A DNA stretch of 64,000 nt from Clostridiaceae bacterium (GCA_910575795.1 CAJTGE010000015.1:80962-144961); one strand, 5' to 3'. Counted from the stretch's first letter, positions 7,987-17,166 are shown. Notes: generated by a model not told the origin, from the sequence alone. Program-made: numbers and translations.

Positions 7987-8984
7987 TATTTAACGGAAAG
8001 GAATACGTTTACGAGATCTACCGGGAAAGAAGCTTCTCCACAGCGGCCCAGAAGCTGTATGTCACGCAGCCGGCCCTGAGCAACAAGATAAAACGGATTG
8101 AGGACGAGATCGGTTCCCCTATTTTTGACAGGAGCACATCCCCGATCCGGCTCACGGAGGTGGGGAGGGCCTATATTGAGACCGTGGAGCAGATGATCCG
8201 TCTGGAGGAGAATTTCGCCAATTTTCTGTCAGATACGCAGAATCTGAAAAAGGGAAGCCTGTCAATCGGAAGCGGGGCCATGTTTTCCTCCTACGTTCTG
8301 CCGCCGCTGCTCGCGGAATATAAGGCGGCGTTTCCCTATGTGGAGGTGAGCGTGCAGGAGGGAGGCGTCAATTCCCTGCAGAAACGCCTGCTGGAAGGGG
8401 CGATCGATCTGCTCATTGAAAATGAGGAGCTTCCGTTGGTGAATTTTGAGAGGCAGCGCTATCGCACGGAGTATATGATTCTGGCGGTTCCGGGAAAATG
8501 GGAGTTAAACGGCCGTCTTCTGGCGTGGCAGCAGAGCCTGGATAATATCGTGACTGGGCGCTTCCTGGCCCCGCAGTACCCGAACGTGCCCCTGGATCAG
8601 TTCGCGGAGCTTCCGTTTGTGCTGCTGTCGCCGGAGAACCGGACATATCAGAAGGCGCTGGCTGTGTGCGGGCACTATGGCTTTGTGCCCCGGGCGATCC
8701 TGACTTTAAACCAGCAGCTCACGGCCTATAACATGACATGCGCCGGGGTGGGGGCTTCCTTTGTGAGCGATACGCTCGTCAGGAGCGCGAGGCCGCACCC
8801 GGATGTCATCTACTACAAGCTGGATATGGAATTTGCCAGAAGGGATATCTTTTTTTATTTTAAGAAAAAGCGCTATATTCCGAAATGCATGGAGGAATTC
8901 TTTAAGCTTGTGGAGGAAAAGAGCCGCGCCGTTCCCGGGGCGGAATATCCTCTGAACGGATTGGACGGATCCATATCCCGGTAA
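7983..8984 (+). CDS. LysR family transcriptional regulator
   Basis: 333 residues. N-terminal DNA-binding domain with RSFSTAAQKLYVTQPALSNK and FDRSTSPIRLTEVG, then an effector-binding domain to about residue 300, with a charged tail. The ATG overlaps the last codons of the AAA-ATPase relic and has AGGAAG upstream. The decayed neighbourhood hides its natural target; the nearest intact downstream genes are the M18 aminopeptidase and the APC permease, which it may regulate. Confidence 0.9.
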   Translation: MIFNGKEYVYEIYRERSFSTAAQKLYVTQPALSNKIKRIEDEIGSPIFDRSTSPIRLTEVGRAYIETVEQMIRLEENFANFLSDTQNLKKGSLSIGSGAMFSSYVLPPLLAEYKAAFPYVEVSVQEGGVNSLQKRLLEGAIDLLIENEELPLVNFERQRYRTEYMILAVPGKWELNGRLLAWQQSLDNIVTGRFLAPQYPNVPLDQFAELPFVLLSPENRTYQKALAVCGHYGFVPRAILTLNQQLTAYNMTCAGVGASFVSDTLVRSARPHPDVIYYKLDMEFARRDIFFYFKKKRYIPKCMEEFFKLVEEKSRAVPGAEYPLNGLDGSISR

Positions 8985-9049
8985 AACGCGGCGCGCAGCT
9001 TTTGGAGTCTTAAGGCCGTCCGAACGGCTGCAGCCCTGATTTTTGCTCT

Positions 9050-9262
9050 CTATTCCAGAAGGAAGCCCTTTCCGACCACCTCGCTGGAGTTGGTTATGAT
9101 GAGAAAAGCTTCCGGTTCGCAGGAGCGGACAAAGTTTCTCAAAAGCACGGCCGGGTCCGTTTTACGGCAGTCAGAATGATATAGCGCTTTTCGCGTGTGT
9201 AGCTCCCCTGCGCCTGGTAGATGGTTATTATACGAAACAGGGGACAGAAAGGCCAATTCCAT
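9050..9262 (-). pseudogene. YitT/DUF2179 C-terminal relic
   Basis: On the minus strand, the pieces YTREKRYIILTAVKR and then FVRSCEPEAFLIITNSSEVVGKGF match, in order, the DUF2179 regulatory domain of YitT membrane proteins, but they lie in two frames, so a frameshift falls near 9160. No membrane part remains. The intact family has about 280 residues. Non-functional relic. Confidence 0.7.
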
Positions 9263-9404
9263 TTGTGTGATAAGTTCTATAATCTTCCTAAACCTTCATG
9301 CCCGCACATTTGGCGCCACCATAAATGATCTGCCATCACAAAAACATGATAACTCCTATCATCGTATTAGAATTAGACTATGACATTTGCTAAATAGTAT
9401 AATA

Positions 9405-9572
9405 ATCTCAGCAAAAGGTACGGATGGCGTGCGTTTAAGCCATATGCATCTCCCATGCCCGAACCTTTCCACAGGAGGCCATAATTTCCACGGTGTCTAT
9501 GAGTACATACCGGTTGAGTCCATGGAAAAAATGGCAAAGATGCCGGTTGGGCTGGCGTGCGGCTTTGTATGA
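9405..9572 (+). pseudogene. Peptidase T C-terminal relic
   Basis: The segment [22 protein letters not shown] and the following [16 protein letters not shown] align directly with the end of the intact PepT at 38671 ([32 protein letters not shown]). Nothing upstream of it encodes the rest of the enzyme. About 55 codons of roughly 410 survive. The stretch 9263-9404 before it is AT-richer and shows no gene. Confidence 0.85.
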
Positions 9573-9632
9573 CGGTACAGAACTATTTTCAGCCAATAAA
9601 TAATGAAACATTTAAAGAAAGGAAGAAAAAAG

Positions 9633-10985
9633 ATGAAATTTGAAGAGATTTCCCGCGACATGATGCAGTTTATCGAAAAAAGCCCGAGCTGCTATCACGT
9701 GATCGAGAATCTGCGCGCCCTGTTCCGTGAAGCAGGCTATCAGGAGCTTCTGGAGCATGAGCGCTGGAGGCTTGAGCCGGGAGGAAGGTATGTGACGACG
9801 AGAAACGGCTCCTCCCTGATCGCTTTTTCCGTACCGCAGGGCTGCTACCGGGGCTATATGATTGCCGCGGCACACAGCGATTCCCCGACATTTAAGCTGA
9901 AGGAAACGCATGAGATGGAGGTAAAGGGAAAATATGTGAGCCTGAATGTGGAAAAATACGGGGGCATGATCCTCTCGCCATGGCTCGACCGGCCGCTTTC
10001 CGTGGCGGGCCGGGTGACTGTGGAGCGGGAGGGGCGTCTGGAGAGCCGGCTGGTGGATATCGGCCGCGACCTGGCCCTGATTCCCAATCTGGCGATTCAC
10101 ATGAACCGCTCGGTCAACGACGGGGCTGCGTTAAACCCGCAGAAAGATATGCTCCCGCTGCTGCGCATGGCCGGCGGGGAGCATACTATGATGGGGCTGG
10201 CCGCGGAGGCGGCGGGCGTGGAGGAAGCGGATATTTTAAGCAGCGATCTCTTCCTCTATAACCGCATGCCGGGCACGGTCTGGGGGGCGGACAGGGAATT
10301 TATCTCCTCCCCGCGCCTGGATGATCTCCAGTGCGTCTATGCAGCCGCAAAGGGGCTTTTGGAGGCGGAAAATGAGACGCATATCGCCATGTGCGCTGTG
10401 TTTGACAATGAGGAGGTCGGGAGCGGCACGAAGCAGGGAGCGGGTTCTACGTTTCTGGAGGATGTGATGAAGCGCATAAACGGCGCGTTCGGCCGGGACT
10501 TAGAGGATTACCTGATCGATGTGGCCAACAGCTTCATGGCGTCAGCCGACAACGGACATGCCCTGCACCCGAATTATCCGGAAAAGGCGGATGAGGGCAA
10601 CCGCCCTTTCCTGAACGGGGGAGTCGTGATCAAATACAGCGCGAACCAGAAATATACCACGGACAGCGTTTCCTCCGCGATCTTTAAGGCAGTCTGCAAA
10701 AAGGCCGGCGTCCCCTTCCAGGTATTTGCCAACCGTTCGGATATCCTGGGCGGTTCCACGCTGGGAAATATTTCAAATGCGCATGTTTCCCTGAACACGG
10801 TGGATATCGGACTGGCGCAGCTTGCCATGCATTCGCCGTATGAGACGGGAGGCGTTCAGGATACGGCGTGGCTCTTAAAGGCCCTGCGCGTCTTTTTCTC
10901 AAGCGGGATATTCTGCGGGGAGAACGCCGCATACCGGCTTTCGGGCGGGGAAATTCATGTGCATGAAACAGAGGAAAAAGAATAG
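9633..10985 (+). CDS. M18 family aminopeptidase
   Basis: 450-residue zinc aminopeptidase of the M18 (aspartyl aminopeptidase/ApeB) family, cytosolic, releasing N-terminal residues from peptides. Motifs: AAHSDSPTFKLK with a metal histidine, FDNEEVGSGTKQGAGS with the catalytic and metal acids, and SADNGHALHPNY. I place the start at ATG 9633, which has AAAGGAAG just upstream; an in-frame ATG at 9603 would add ten basic residues. It is followed 12 bases later by an amino acid permease, probably in one operon for peptide breakdown and amino acid exchange. Confidence 0.92.
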   Translation: MKFEEISRDMMQFIEKSPSCYHVIENLRALFREAGYQELLEHERWRLEPGGRYVTTRNGSSLIAFSVPQGCYRGYMIAAAHSDSPTFKLKETHEMEVKGKYVSLNVEKYGGMILSPWLDRPLSVAGRVTVEREGRLESRLVDIGRDLALIPNLAIHMNRSVNDGAALNPQKDMLPLLRMAGGEHTMMGLAAEAAGVEEADILSSDLFLYNRMPGTVWGADREFISSPRLDDLQCVYAAAKGLLEAENETHIAMCAVFDNEEVGSGTKQGAGSTFLEDVMKRINGAFGRDLEDYLIDVANSFMASADNGHALHPNYPEKADEGNRPFLNGGVVIKYSANQKYTTDSVSSAIFKAVCKKAGVPFQVFANRSDILGGSTLGNISNAHVSLNTVDIGLAQLAMHSPYETGGVQDTAWLLKALRVFFSSGIFCGENAAYRLSGGEIHVHETEEKE

Positions 10986-10997
10986 GAGATAGGGAAC

Positions 10998-12467
10998 ATG
11001 AACGATAATAAGGGGAAGAATATTCAGTGGTATATGCTGGCTGTGATGGCGTTTTCCACCGTGTGGGGCTTTGGGAATATCATAAACGGCTTTGTGTATT
11101 TCAACGGTATGCAGGTGATTTTCAGCTGGATTATGATGTTTGGCCTGTATTTTATCCCGTATACGCTGATGGTGGGAGAGCTTGGCTCGACCTTCCGGCA
11201 TTCCGGCGGGGGCGTCAGCTCCTGGATTCACGGGACGATCGGCGCGAAATGCGCTTACTATGCGGGCTGGACGTACTGGGCCTGCCATGTGACATACATT
11301 GCGAGCAAGGGAAGCGGCGCGCTTAAAGCCCTTAGCTGGCTCATTTTCCAGAACGGTTCGACGTATGACACGCTGCCGACCACCTGGATACAGCTCGCCA
11401 CGCTGGGCGTGTTCCTGTTCTTCTGCTGGGTGGCCAGCCGGGGCCTAAACCCCTTAAAGAAGCTGGCGACCATTGCCGGCACGAGCATTTTCATCATGTC
11501 GCTTCTCTACATCCTGCTGATGTTCGCGGCGCCGGCGCTCAATCCGGGAGCCAGCTATGTGAAGGCGGATGTGAGCCTTCAGACCATGATCCCGCAGTTT
11601 AACGTGGGATATTTTACATCGCTGTCCATCCTTGTGTTCGCCGTGGGCGGCTGTGAAAAGATTTCACCCTATGTAAACAAGATGAAGGATCCGGCGAAGG
11701 GCTTTCCCAAGGGCATGATCGCCCTGGCGGTGATGGTTATGACCTGCGCGTTCCTGGGAACCATGGCCATGAGCCGCATGTTTGATCCGGCTGTGATCAA
11801 TGAGAGCAGGGAGAGCTTTAATTCCTATGTGTCAAACGGAGGCTACTGGGCCTTCCAGAGGCTTGGGGAATACTATCATGTGGGAAACCTGTTCATGATG
11901 ATCTATGCGGCCTGCAACACGATTTCCCAGTGCTCGACCCTGGTGCTCAGCATTGACGCCCCGCTGCGCATGCTTCTGGACAATGAAGAGGCGAGGCAGT
12001 TTATTCCCTCCGGGCTTCTGAAAAAGAATAAGAACGGGGCCTACAGCAACGGGATTAAGATGGTTGTGATCCTGTCAGGCAGCATTATCCTGATCCAGTC
12101 CTTTGTGCCCGGGGCCGCGGCCGTGCTGGCGCAGCTCCAGAAGCTGAATTCCGTGACCATGCCCCTGCGCTATCTCTGGGTGTTTGCCGCTTACATTGCC
12201 CTCAGGAAGGCGGCGGATCGGTTTAAGCCCGAGTACCGGTTTACAAAGCATCAGTGGTTTGCGTACCTGGCCGGCGGGTGGTGTTTTGCGGTGACGGCGG
12301 CCTGCTGCATACTGGGAATGTATGTGGAGGGCGATATGGCGTCCACCGCGCTGAACATCGTGACGCCGTTTGTACTGACCGCGCTGGGGCTGATTCTTCC
12401 GGAGATTCGCAAGAGGGAGAGGAAGAGCGAAAATGCTGTTCACAGCAACCAAAAGGATCAACCGTAA
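10998..12467 (+). CDS. APC family amino acid permease
   Basis: 489 residues with about twelve hydrophobic segments, of the amino acid-polyamine-organocation superfamily. The first segment has the family pattern (AFSTVWGFGNIINGF), and a glycine-rich loop with GGGVSSWIHGTIGAKCAYYAGW follows in pieces; the later AVGGCEKISPYVNKMKDP resembles glutamate/GABA antiporter-type members. The start has AGGAGATAGGG upstream. It sits right behind the M18 aminopeptidase, so import or exchange of a peptide-derived amino acid is a fair guess; the substrate is not readable. Confidence 0.88.
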   Translation: MNDNKGKNIQWYMLAVMAFSTVWGFGNIINGFVYFNGMQVIFSWIMMFGLYFIPYTLMVGELGSTFRHSGGGVSSWIHGTIGAKCAYYAGWTYWACHVTYIASKGSGALKALSWLIFQNGSTYDTLPTTWIQLATLGVFLFFCWVASRGLNPLKKLATIAGTSIFIMSLLYILLMFAAPALNPGASYVKADVSLQTMIPQFNVGYFTSLSILVFAVGGCEKISPYVNKMKDPAKGFPKGMIALAVMVMTCAFLGTMAMSRMFDPAVINESRESFNSYVSNGGYWAFQRLGEYYHVGNLFMMIYAACNTISQCSTLVLSIDAPLRMLLDNEEARQFIPSGLLKKNKNGAYSNGIKMVVILSGSIILIQSFVPGAAAVLAQLQKLNSVTMPLRYLWVFAAYIALRKAADRFKPEYRFTKHQWFAYLAGGWCFAVTAACCILGMYVEGDMASTALNIVTPFVLTALGLILPEIRKRERKSENAVHSNQKDQP

Positions 12468-12566
12468 ACAGGCTGCTTTCAGGCAGTTCCGGCAGGGATT
12501 TGAGACAATGCTGTGACAAATTCAGAAGGAAACAGGATTTTAAAGAGTAAGGAAAGAGAAGGGAAG

Positions 12567-12596
12567 GCATCCAATATCATAGCCGGTATTGGATGC
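12567..12596. terminator. Hairpin between convergent permease and Uma2 genes
   Basis: GCATCCAATA (12567-12576) pairs with TATTGGATGC (12587-12596). Located in the gap between two convergent genes; no long T tract, so termination is inferred from position. Confidence 0.5.
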
Positions 12597-12630
12597 TTAA
12601 CTGTATCCGGCGGGGTTGAAGAGAGGCTGA

Positions 12631-13188
12631 TTATAAGCCCAGAGCCTTGAAATCAATCCACAAATCGTCATAGATATAAACCTTTATTTTATCCTGGAAG
12701 GTGTAAGAATCGGCCTTAAAGCTCGTTTCCTCCAGATGATAAACAAAGATTTTCGTACTAAGGGGATCTACAATCCAGTATTCCCTCACCCCGGCGTCCA
12801 TGTAAAGGTTCAGCTTACGCACATAGTCATGGCTGGAATTGCCGGGGGAAATAACCTCAACAATCCAGTCAGGCGCCCCGGTACACCCCCGGTCTGTCAG
12901 CTTACCGGGGTCACAGATCACACTGATATCCGGCTCCACCACGTTTTTATCGTTTTCTGGAAACAGCCTGACAGAAAAGGGCGCCGGGTAGACCTCGCAG
13001 GGGCCGCCTTTGGAACGAAGATAATTGAAAATCGTGTTATTTACAGCATTTAATATTTTTTGGTGTATCCTGCTGGGGGCTGCCATGTAATAGATTTGGC
13101 CGTCAATCAATTCGGCATGAACATTTTCCGGCAGATTATAATAGTCCTCTTCTGTGTAACTGTTTGCGCGGGCGAATGCTTCTGACAT
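12631..13188 (-). CDS. Uma2 family (DUF820) nuclease-fold protein
   Basis: 185 residues. PD-(D/E)XK-fold features of the Uma2 family are HAELIDGQIYYM, VEPDISVICDP, PDWIVEVISPGNSSHD and YMDAGVREYWIVDP, with the acidic and lysine residues of the putative active site (E in VEVIS, K in YVRKLNLY). The start at 13188 has AAAGGAGAAG upstream; the longer in-frame ORF to 13263 lacks a site. The role of this family is not established, though it occurs in many copies in cyanobacteria and is scattered in Firmicutes. Transcribed convergently with the APC permease and divergently from ylxM. Confidence 0.88.
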   Translation of the reverse strand: MSEAFARANSYTEEDYYNLPENVHAELIDGQIYYMAAPSRIHQKILNAVNNTIFNYLRSKGGPCEVYPAPFSVRLFPENDKNVVEPDISVICDPGKLTDRGCTGAPDWIVEVISPGNSSHDYVRKLNLYMDAGVREYWIVDPLSTKIFVYHLEETSFKADSYTFQDKIKVYIYDDLWIDFKALGL

Positions 13189-13340
13189 CGTACTTCTCCT
13201 TTCCGGATGGTATTTACTCGCTATCCTGATGGCATTATAATATAAAATCAGGTTAGTGATCAATCCTTTAAGGGAGTAAAAAATAAAAATATCGTAATAA
13301 AAGGATTAAATCCAAACAAAAGTTTGTAAAGAAAAAACAC

Positions 13341-13369
13341 TTGACACTGCCCCGATCTTGTAGTATGCT
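13341..13369 (+). promoter_or_regulatory. Promoter for ylxM-ffh
   Basis: Perfect TTGACA (13341-13346), 17 bases, TATGCT (13364-13369), just 16 bases before the ylxM ATG, so the leader is very short. Confidence 0.75.
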
Positions 13370-13385
13370 ATCCCAGGTGATAGAA

Positions 13386-13730
13386 ATGGAACGAATTGTA
13401 GAACAGGGATTTTTATATGATTTCTACGGCGTACTTTTAACCGCGCATCAGCGGGAGATTTACGAGGACGTCGTGTTCCACGATTTTTCTGTCAGCGAGA
13501 TCGCCAGGGAGCAGGGGATCAGCCGGCAGGGCGTCCATGACATGATTAAGCGCTGCGACCGGATTCTTAAGGATTACGAGGAAAAGCTGAAGCTGGTGGA
13601 GAAGTTCATGAAGACCAGGCGGATGGTGGAGGAGATCCACGGCCTGACAAAGGAGTTTAAAAAAAGTCAGGATCAAAATCTGATCAGACAGATCGAACAG
13701 ATTTCCGATGATATCCTGAATCTGGGATAG
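13386..13730 (+). CDS. ylxM: YlxM/UPF0122 SRP-associated helix-turn-helix protein
   Basis: 114-residue cytosolic protein of the UPF0122 family, usually encoded next to ffh; YlxM has been linked to SRP function in some Firmicutes. A sigma-70 region 4-like helix-turn-helix is visible (LTAHQREIYEDV, FSVSEIAREQGISRQGVHDM), and the C-terminal third is a charged coiled coil. I chose ATG 13386 (MERIVEQGF) with AGGTGAT upstream; the upstream in-frame codons overlap the promoter. It is 84 bases from ffh, in the same direction, presumably one operon. Confidence 0.92.
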   Translation: MERIVEQGFLYDFYGVLLTAHQREIYEDVVFHDFSVSEIAREQGISRQGVHDMIKRCDRILKDYEEKLKLVEKFMKTRRMVEEIHGLTKEFKKSQDQNLIRQIEQISDDILNLG

Positions 13731-13814
13731 ATATCTGCATTTCAGAGTCCTCTGGGGGCATACGGCGGGAGATGGTTCCGGAAGGCGTTCCGGCAGTGAT
13801 ACGGGAGGTTTTGA

Positions 13815-15176
13815 ATGGCTTTTGAGAGCTTAGCGGACAAATTACAGAACGTATTTAAAAATCTGACGGGAAAAGGGCGTCTGACGGAGAGCGATGTGAA
13901 GGCGGGGCTTAAGGAAGTGAAGATGGCGCTTCTGGAGGCGGACGTCAGCTTTAAGGTGGTAAAGCAGTTCATCAACTCCGTACAGGAGAAGGCGGTCGGC
14001 CAGGATGTCTTAAACGGTTTGAACCCGGGGCAGATGGTGGTGAAGATCGTCAACGACGGGCTGGTGGATCTGATGGGCTCGGAGCGGACGGAGATCGCCT
14101 TAAAGCCGGGCAATGAGATCACGGTCATCCTGATGGCCGGGCTTCAGGGCGCGGGTAAGACGACGACCACGGCAAAGATCGCGGGAAAGCTCAAGTCACA
14201 GGGCAGGAACCCTCTTCTGGCAGCCTGTGACGTGTACCGCCCGGCGGCGGTGGAGCAGCTCCAGAAGAACGGCCAGAAACAGGGCGTGCCGGTATTTTCC
14301 ATGGGAACAGGCCACAAGCCGGTGAATATCGCCAGGGCGGCGGTGGAGCACGCGGCCAAAAACGGGCACAATGTCGTGATCCTCGACACAGCGGGGCGTC
14401 TTCATATCGATGAGGATATGATGAACGAGCTGGTTGAGATCAAGGAACATACAGACGTGTTCCAGACGATTCTGGTAGTCGATGCCATGACCGGGCAGGA
14501 CGCGGTCAATGTGGCCAGCGCCTTTGAGGAAAAGATCGGAATCGACGGCGTGATCCTGACAAAGCTGGACGGAGACACGAGGGGCGGCGCGGCCCTGTCT
14601 GTCAAGGCAGTCACCGGAAAGCCGATCCTGTATGTGGGCATGGGCGAAAAGCTCTCGGATCTGGAGCCGTTTTATCCGGATCGGATGGCGTCGAGGATTT
14701 TGGGCATGGGCGATATCCTGTCCATCATCGACAAGGCCGCGGCAGTGATCGACGAGGAGCAGGCCAAAGCGCTCGGCCAGAAGCTTAAAAAGGCGGAATT
14801 TGACTACAACGATTTCCTGGAGCAGATGAACCAGATCAAGAAGATGGGCGGCATGGCCAGCATCTTAAGCATGATGCCCGGCATGAACCAGATAAAGGAT
14901 CTGGATCTGGACGGCAATGAAAAGGCCATGGGCCGTGTGGAGGCCATTATCCTGTCCATGACGGCGCAGGAGCGGAGAGATCCGGATTTGATGAACCCGT
15001 CGCGCAAGAAGCGCATTGCGAAAGGGGCCGGCGTCGATATCGCGGAGGTCAACCGCCTGGTCAAGCAGTTCGGGGAGATGAAAAAGATGATGAAGCAGCT
15101 TCCCGGCATGATGGGAGGCGGAAAGCGCAGAGGGGGCCTGGGCGGCATGTTTGGAAAGATGAAGCTGCCGTTTTAG
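13815..15176 (+). CDS. ffh: Signal recognition particle protein Ffh
   Basis: 453-residue SRP54 GTPase that binds 4.5S/6S RNA and signal sequences and docks with FtsY (encoded at 52007) to deliver membrane proteins. N domain (1-90), G domain with GLQGAGKTTTTAKIAG at about residue 109, DVYRPAAVEQL, DTAGRLHID and TKLDGDTRGG, and a methionine-rich M domain from about 300 (MNQIKKMGGMASILSMMPGM in pieces), ending in the glycine/lysine tail GGMFGKMKLPF. Typical length. Likely co-transcribed with ylxM and followed by rpsP after a 134-base gap that holds a small GC hairpin (15226-15241). Confidence 0.97.
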   Translation: MAFESLADKLQNVFKNLTGKGRLTESDVKAGLKEVKMALLEADVSFKVVKQFINSVQEKAVGQDVLNGLNPGQMVVKIVNDGLVDLMGSERTEIALKPGNEITVILMAGLQGAGKTTTTAKIAGKLKSQGRNPLLAACDVYRPAAVEQLQKNGQKQGVPVFSMGTGHKPVNIARAAVEHAAKNGHNVVILDTAGRLHIDEDMMNELVEIKEHTDVFQTILVVDAMTGQDAVNVASAFEEKIGIDGVILTKLDGDTRGGAALSVKAVTGKPILYVGMGEKLSDLEPFYPDRMASRILGMGDILSIIDKAAAVIDEEQAKALGQKLKKAEFDYNDFLEQMNQIKKMGGMASILSMMPGMNQIKDLDLDGNEKAMGRVEAIILSMTAQERRDPDLMNPSRKKRIAKGAGVDIAEVNRLVKQFGEMKKMMKQLPGMMGGGKRRGGLGGMFGKMKLPF

Positions 15177-15310
15177 GCGCGGGACAGTTAGTTAGTATGA
15201 TGCGGTTTGTATGATTTACGGAACGCTCCGGCCTGCCGGAGGGCGGACGGGAGCAGAGGTACAGCCTGCATTATCTATATAGAAAGAACACTTAAGGGAG
15301 GTGAATGAAG

Positions 15311-15550
15311 ATGGTAAAGATGAGACTGAAAAGAATGGGCCAGAAGAAGGCGCCTTTCTATAGAATTGTTGTTGCAGATTCCAGATCCCCGAGAGACGGG
15401 AGATTCATCGAGCAGGTTGGCTACTATGATCCGAATACAGATCCGAGCACGATCAAGTTCGACGAGGAGGCTGCAAAGAAGTGGTTAGCAACAGGTGCTC
15501 AGCCAACCGAGACCGTCGGTAAGCTTTTAAAAATCGCCGGTATCCAGTAA
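15311..15550 (+). CDS. rpsP: 30S ribosomal protein S16
   Basis: 79 residues. Standard S16 sequence ([30 protein letters not shown] in pieces). ATG 15311 is chosen over 15305 because GGGAGGTG ends about 8 bases before it. First gene of the rpsP-khpA-rimM-trmD block, the usual order in Clostridia. Confidence 0.97.
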   Translation: MVKMRLKRMGQKKAPFYRIVVADSRSPRDGRFIEQVGYYDPNTDPSTIKFDEEAAKKWLATGAQPTETVGKLLKIAGIQ

Positions 15551-15578
15551 ACCAGCTCAGCCTGTGAGGTAAATGGTT

Positions 15579-15806
15579 ATGAAAGAATTAGTTGAGATTA
15601 TCGCGAAAGCGCTGGTTGAGAACCCAACTGAAGTTACTGTGACGGAAACGGTGAAGGATGACGAGATTGTGCTGGAGCTGAAGGTCGCGCCTTCCGATAT
15701 GGGCAAGGTGATCGGCAAGCAGGGCAGGATTGCAAAGGCGATCCGCTCTGTCGTGAAAGCGGCGGCTTCCAGGGACAATAAAAAAGTAATTGTTGAGATT
15801 CAGTAA
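15579..15806 (+). CDS. khpA: KH-domain RNA-binding protein KhpA
   Basis: 75-residue single type-II KH domain with the RNA-binding loop MGKVIGKQGRIAKAIR. KhpA (YlqC) pairs with KhpB/Jag and affects cell elongation and small RNA binding in other Firmicutes. ATG 15579 has GAGGT at proper distance; ATG 15573 is too close. Followed directly by a terminator-like hairpin that separates it from rimM. Confidence 0.95.
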   Translation: MKELVEIIAKALVENPTEVTVTETVKDDEIVLELKVAPSDMGKVIGKQGRIAKAIRSVVKAAASRDNKKVIVEIQ

Positions 15807-15807
15807 C

Positions 15808-15845
15808 AAAAAAGCCGTTGATCCGTGAGGATGACGGCTTTTTTC
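15808..15845 (+). terminator. Intrinsic terminator or attenuator between khpA and rimM
   Basis: AAAAAAGCCGT (15808-15818) and ACGGCTTTTTT (15834-15844) form an 11-bp stem with a U-rich tail, two bases after khpA. The arrangement would lower rimM-trmD output relative to S16 and KhpA. Confidence 0.75.
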
Positions 15846-15872
15846 TGCGCAAAGGCGCATGAGGAGGAAGAG

Positions 15873-16385
15873 ATGGAGGAGTTTCTGCGTGTGGGAGTGA
15901 TCACATCTACCCACGGGCTTCGGGGAGAGGTAAAGGTATTTCCCACAACGGATGATGTGAAACGTTTTAAGAGCCTTAAGAGGGCTGTGATCGATACAGG
16001 GGCGGGGCTTCTTCCGGTGGAGATAAGCCAGGTTCGTTTCTTTAAAAACCTGGCGATCCTGAAATTTAAGGATCTGGACTCGATTAACGATGTGGAGCCG
16101 TACCGGAAGCGGGATCTTCTGGTGAAACGCGAGGACGCGGTTCCTCTGGGGCCGGACGAGCATTTTATAGCGGATCTGATCGGGCTTTCGGTGGTAACGG
16201 ACGCCGGGGAGGAATTCGGGACGGTGCGGGATATCCTGCAGACCGGGGCAAATGATGTGTATGTCATTGACGGCAGGGATGGAAAGGAATATCTGTTCCC
16301 ATCGATCAGAGAGTGCATCCTGGATGTGAATCTGGAAAAGGGCCAGGTGACGGTCCACGTCATGGACGGGCTTCTGGATCTGTGA
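15873..16385 (+). CDS. rimM: Ribosome maturation factor RimM
   Basis: 170-residue 16S rRNA processing factor that helps mature the 30S head, binding S19. N-terminal RimM barrel (RVGVITSTHGLRGEVKVFPTT in pieces) and C-terminal PRC-barrel (DLIGLSVVTDAGEEFG, LFPSIRECILDV). ATG 15873 has GAGGAGGAAG upstream; an in-frame ATG at 15825 lies inside the terminator. Followed after 31 bases by trmD. Confidence 0.95.
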   Translation: MEEFLRVGVITSTHGLRGEVKVFPTTDDVKRFKSLKRAVIDTGAGLLPVEISQVRFFKNLAILKFKDLDSINDVEPYRKRDLLVKREDAVPLGPDEHFIADLIGLSVVTDAGEEFGTVRDILQTGANDVYVIDGRDGKEYLFPSIRECILDVNLEKGQVTVHVMDGLLDL

Positions 16386-16416
16386 CGTATACGAACGCGC
16401 TGTGGAGAGAACATAC

Positions 16417-17166
16417 ATGCATTTTCATATTCTTACCCTGTTTCCGGAGATGGTGACAGGGACTTTAAATACAAGCATTACGGGCCGCGCGATGGAGAAG
16501 GGGCTGATCCGGGTGGATGCGGTCAATATCCGGGATTATTCTAAAGATAAGCATCATCATGTGGACGACGCCCCGTACGGAGGGGGAGCCGGGATGGTGA
16601 TGCAGCCGGGGCCTGTGTTTGACGCCTATGAGGCCCTGGCCGCCCGCCTGGGGAAGCGTCCCAGGGTTCTCTACATGACGCCCCAGGGGCGTGTGTTTAA
16701 CCAGGACATTGCCAGGGAGCTTGCGCAGGAGGAGGATCTGGTCTTCCTGTGCGGCCATTATGAGGGCATTGATGAGCGCGTGCTGGAGATGATTGTCACG
16801 GATCATATCTCTATCGGCGATTACGTGCTTACCGGGGGCGAACTGCCGGCCATGGTGATGATTGACTGCATCAGCCGTCTGATCCCCGGGGTGCTGAACA
16901 ACGACGTTTCCGCCGAGTTTGAGTCGTTTCACGACAATCTTCTGGAGTACCCGCAGTATACGCGGCCGGAATCGTTTATGGGCAGGCGCGTGCCGGAGGT
17001 GCTGCTGTCCGGACACCACAAAAATATCGGGCAGTGGAGGCGTCAGAAGGCGATAGAGAGGACGCTTAAGGAGCGGCCGGATTTGCTTGAACAGGCGTCC
17101 TTGACGCCAAAGGAGCAGGCGTTTTTGGAGGAGCTCAAGAAAAGCGCGGAGTTGACAAACGGATAG
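16417..17166 (+). CDS. trmD: tRNA (guanine37-N1)-methyltransferase TrmD
   Basis: 249-residue SPOUT methyltransferase that makes m1G37 in tRNAs reading CNN codons, preventing frameshifts. Motifs: YGGGAGMVMQPGPVFDA, LCGHYEGIDERV, SIGDYVLTGGELPAM from the trefoil knot and the late RPESFMGRRVPEVLLSGHH in pieces. ATG 16417 has GGAGAG upstream. In most Firmicutes rplS follows directly; here a signalling cassette intervenes, and the last codons of trmD overlap a strong promoter for it. Confidence 0.96.
   Translation: MHFHILTLFPEMVTGTLNTSITGRAMEKGLIRVDAVNIRDYSKDKHHHVDDAPYGGGAGMVMQPGPVFDAYEALAARLGKRPRVLYMTPQGRVFNQDIARELAQEEDLVFLCGHYEGIDERVLEMIVTDHISIGDYVLTGGELPAMVMIDCISRLIPGVLNNDVSAEFESFHDNLLEYPQYTRPESFMGRRVPEVLLSGHHKNIGQWRRQKAIERTLKERPDLLEQASLTPKEQAFLEELKKSAELTNG

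Noticed and set aside
9195..9383. 62-codon + strand ORF in the decayed region
   Set aside because: Lies across the YitT relic on the other strand, with no ribosome site or recognisable protein features.
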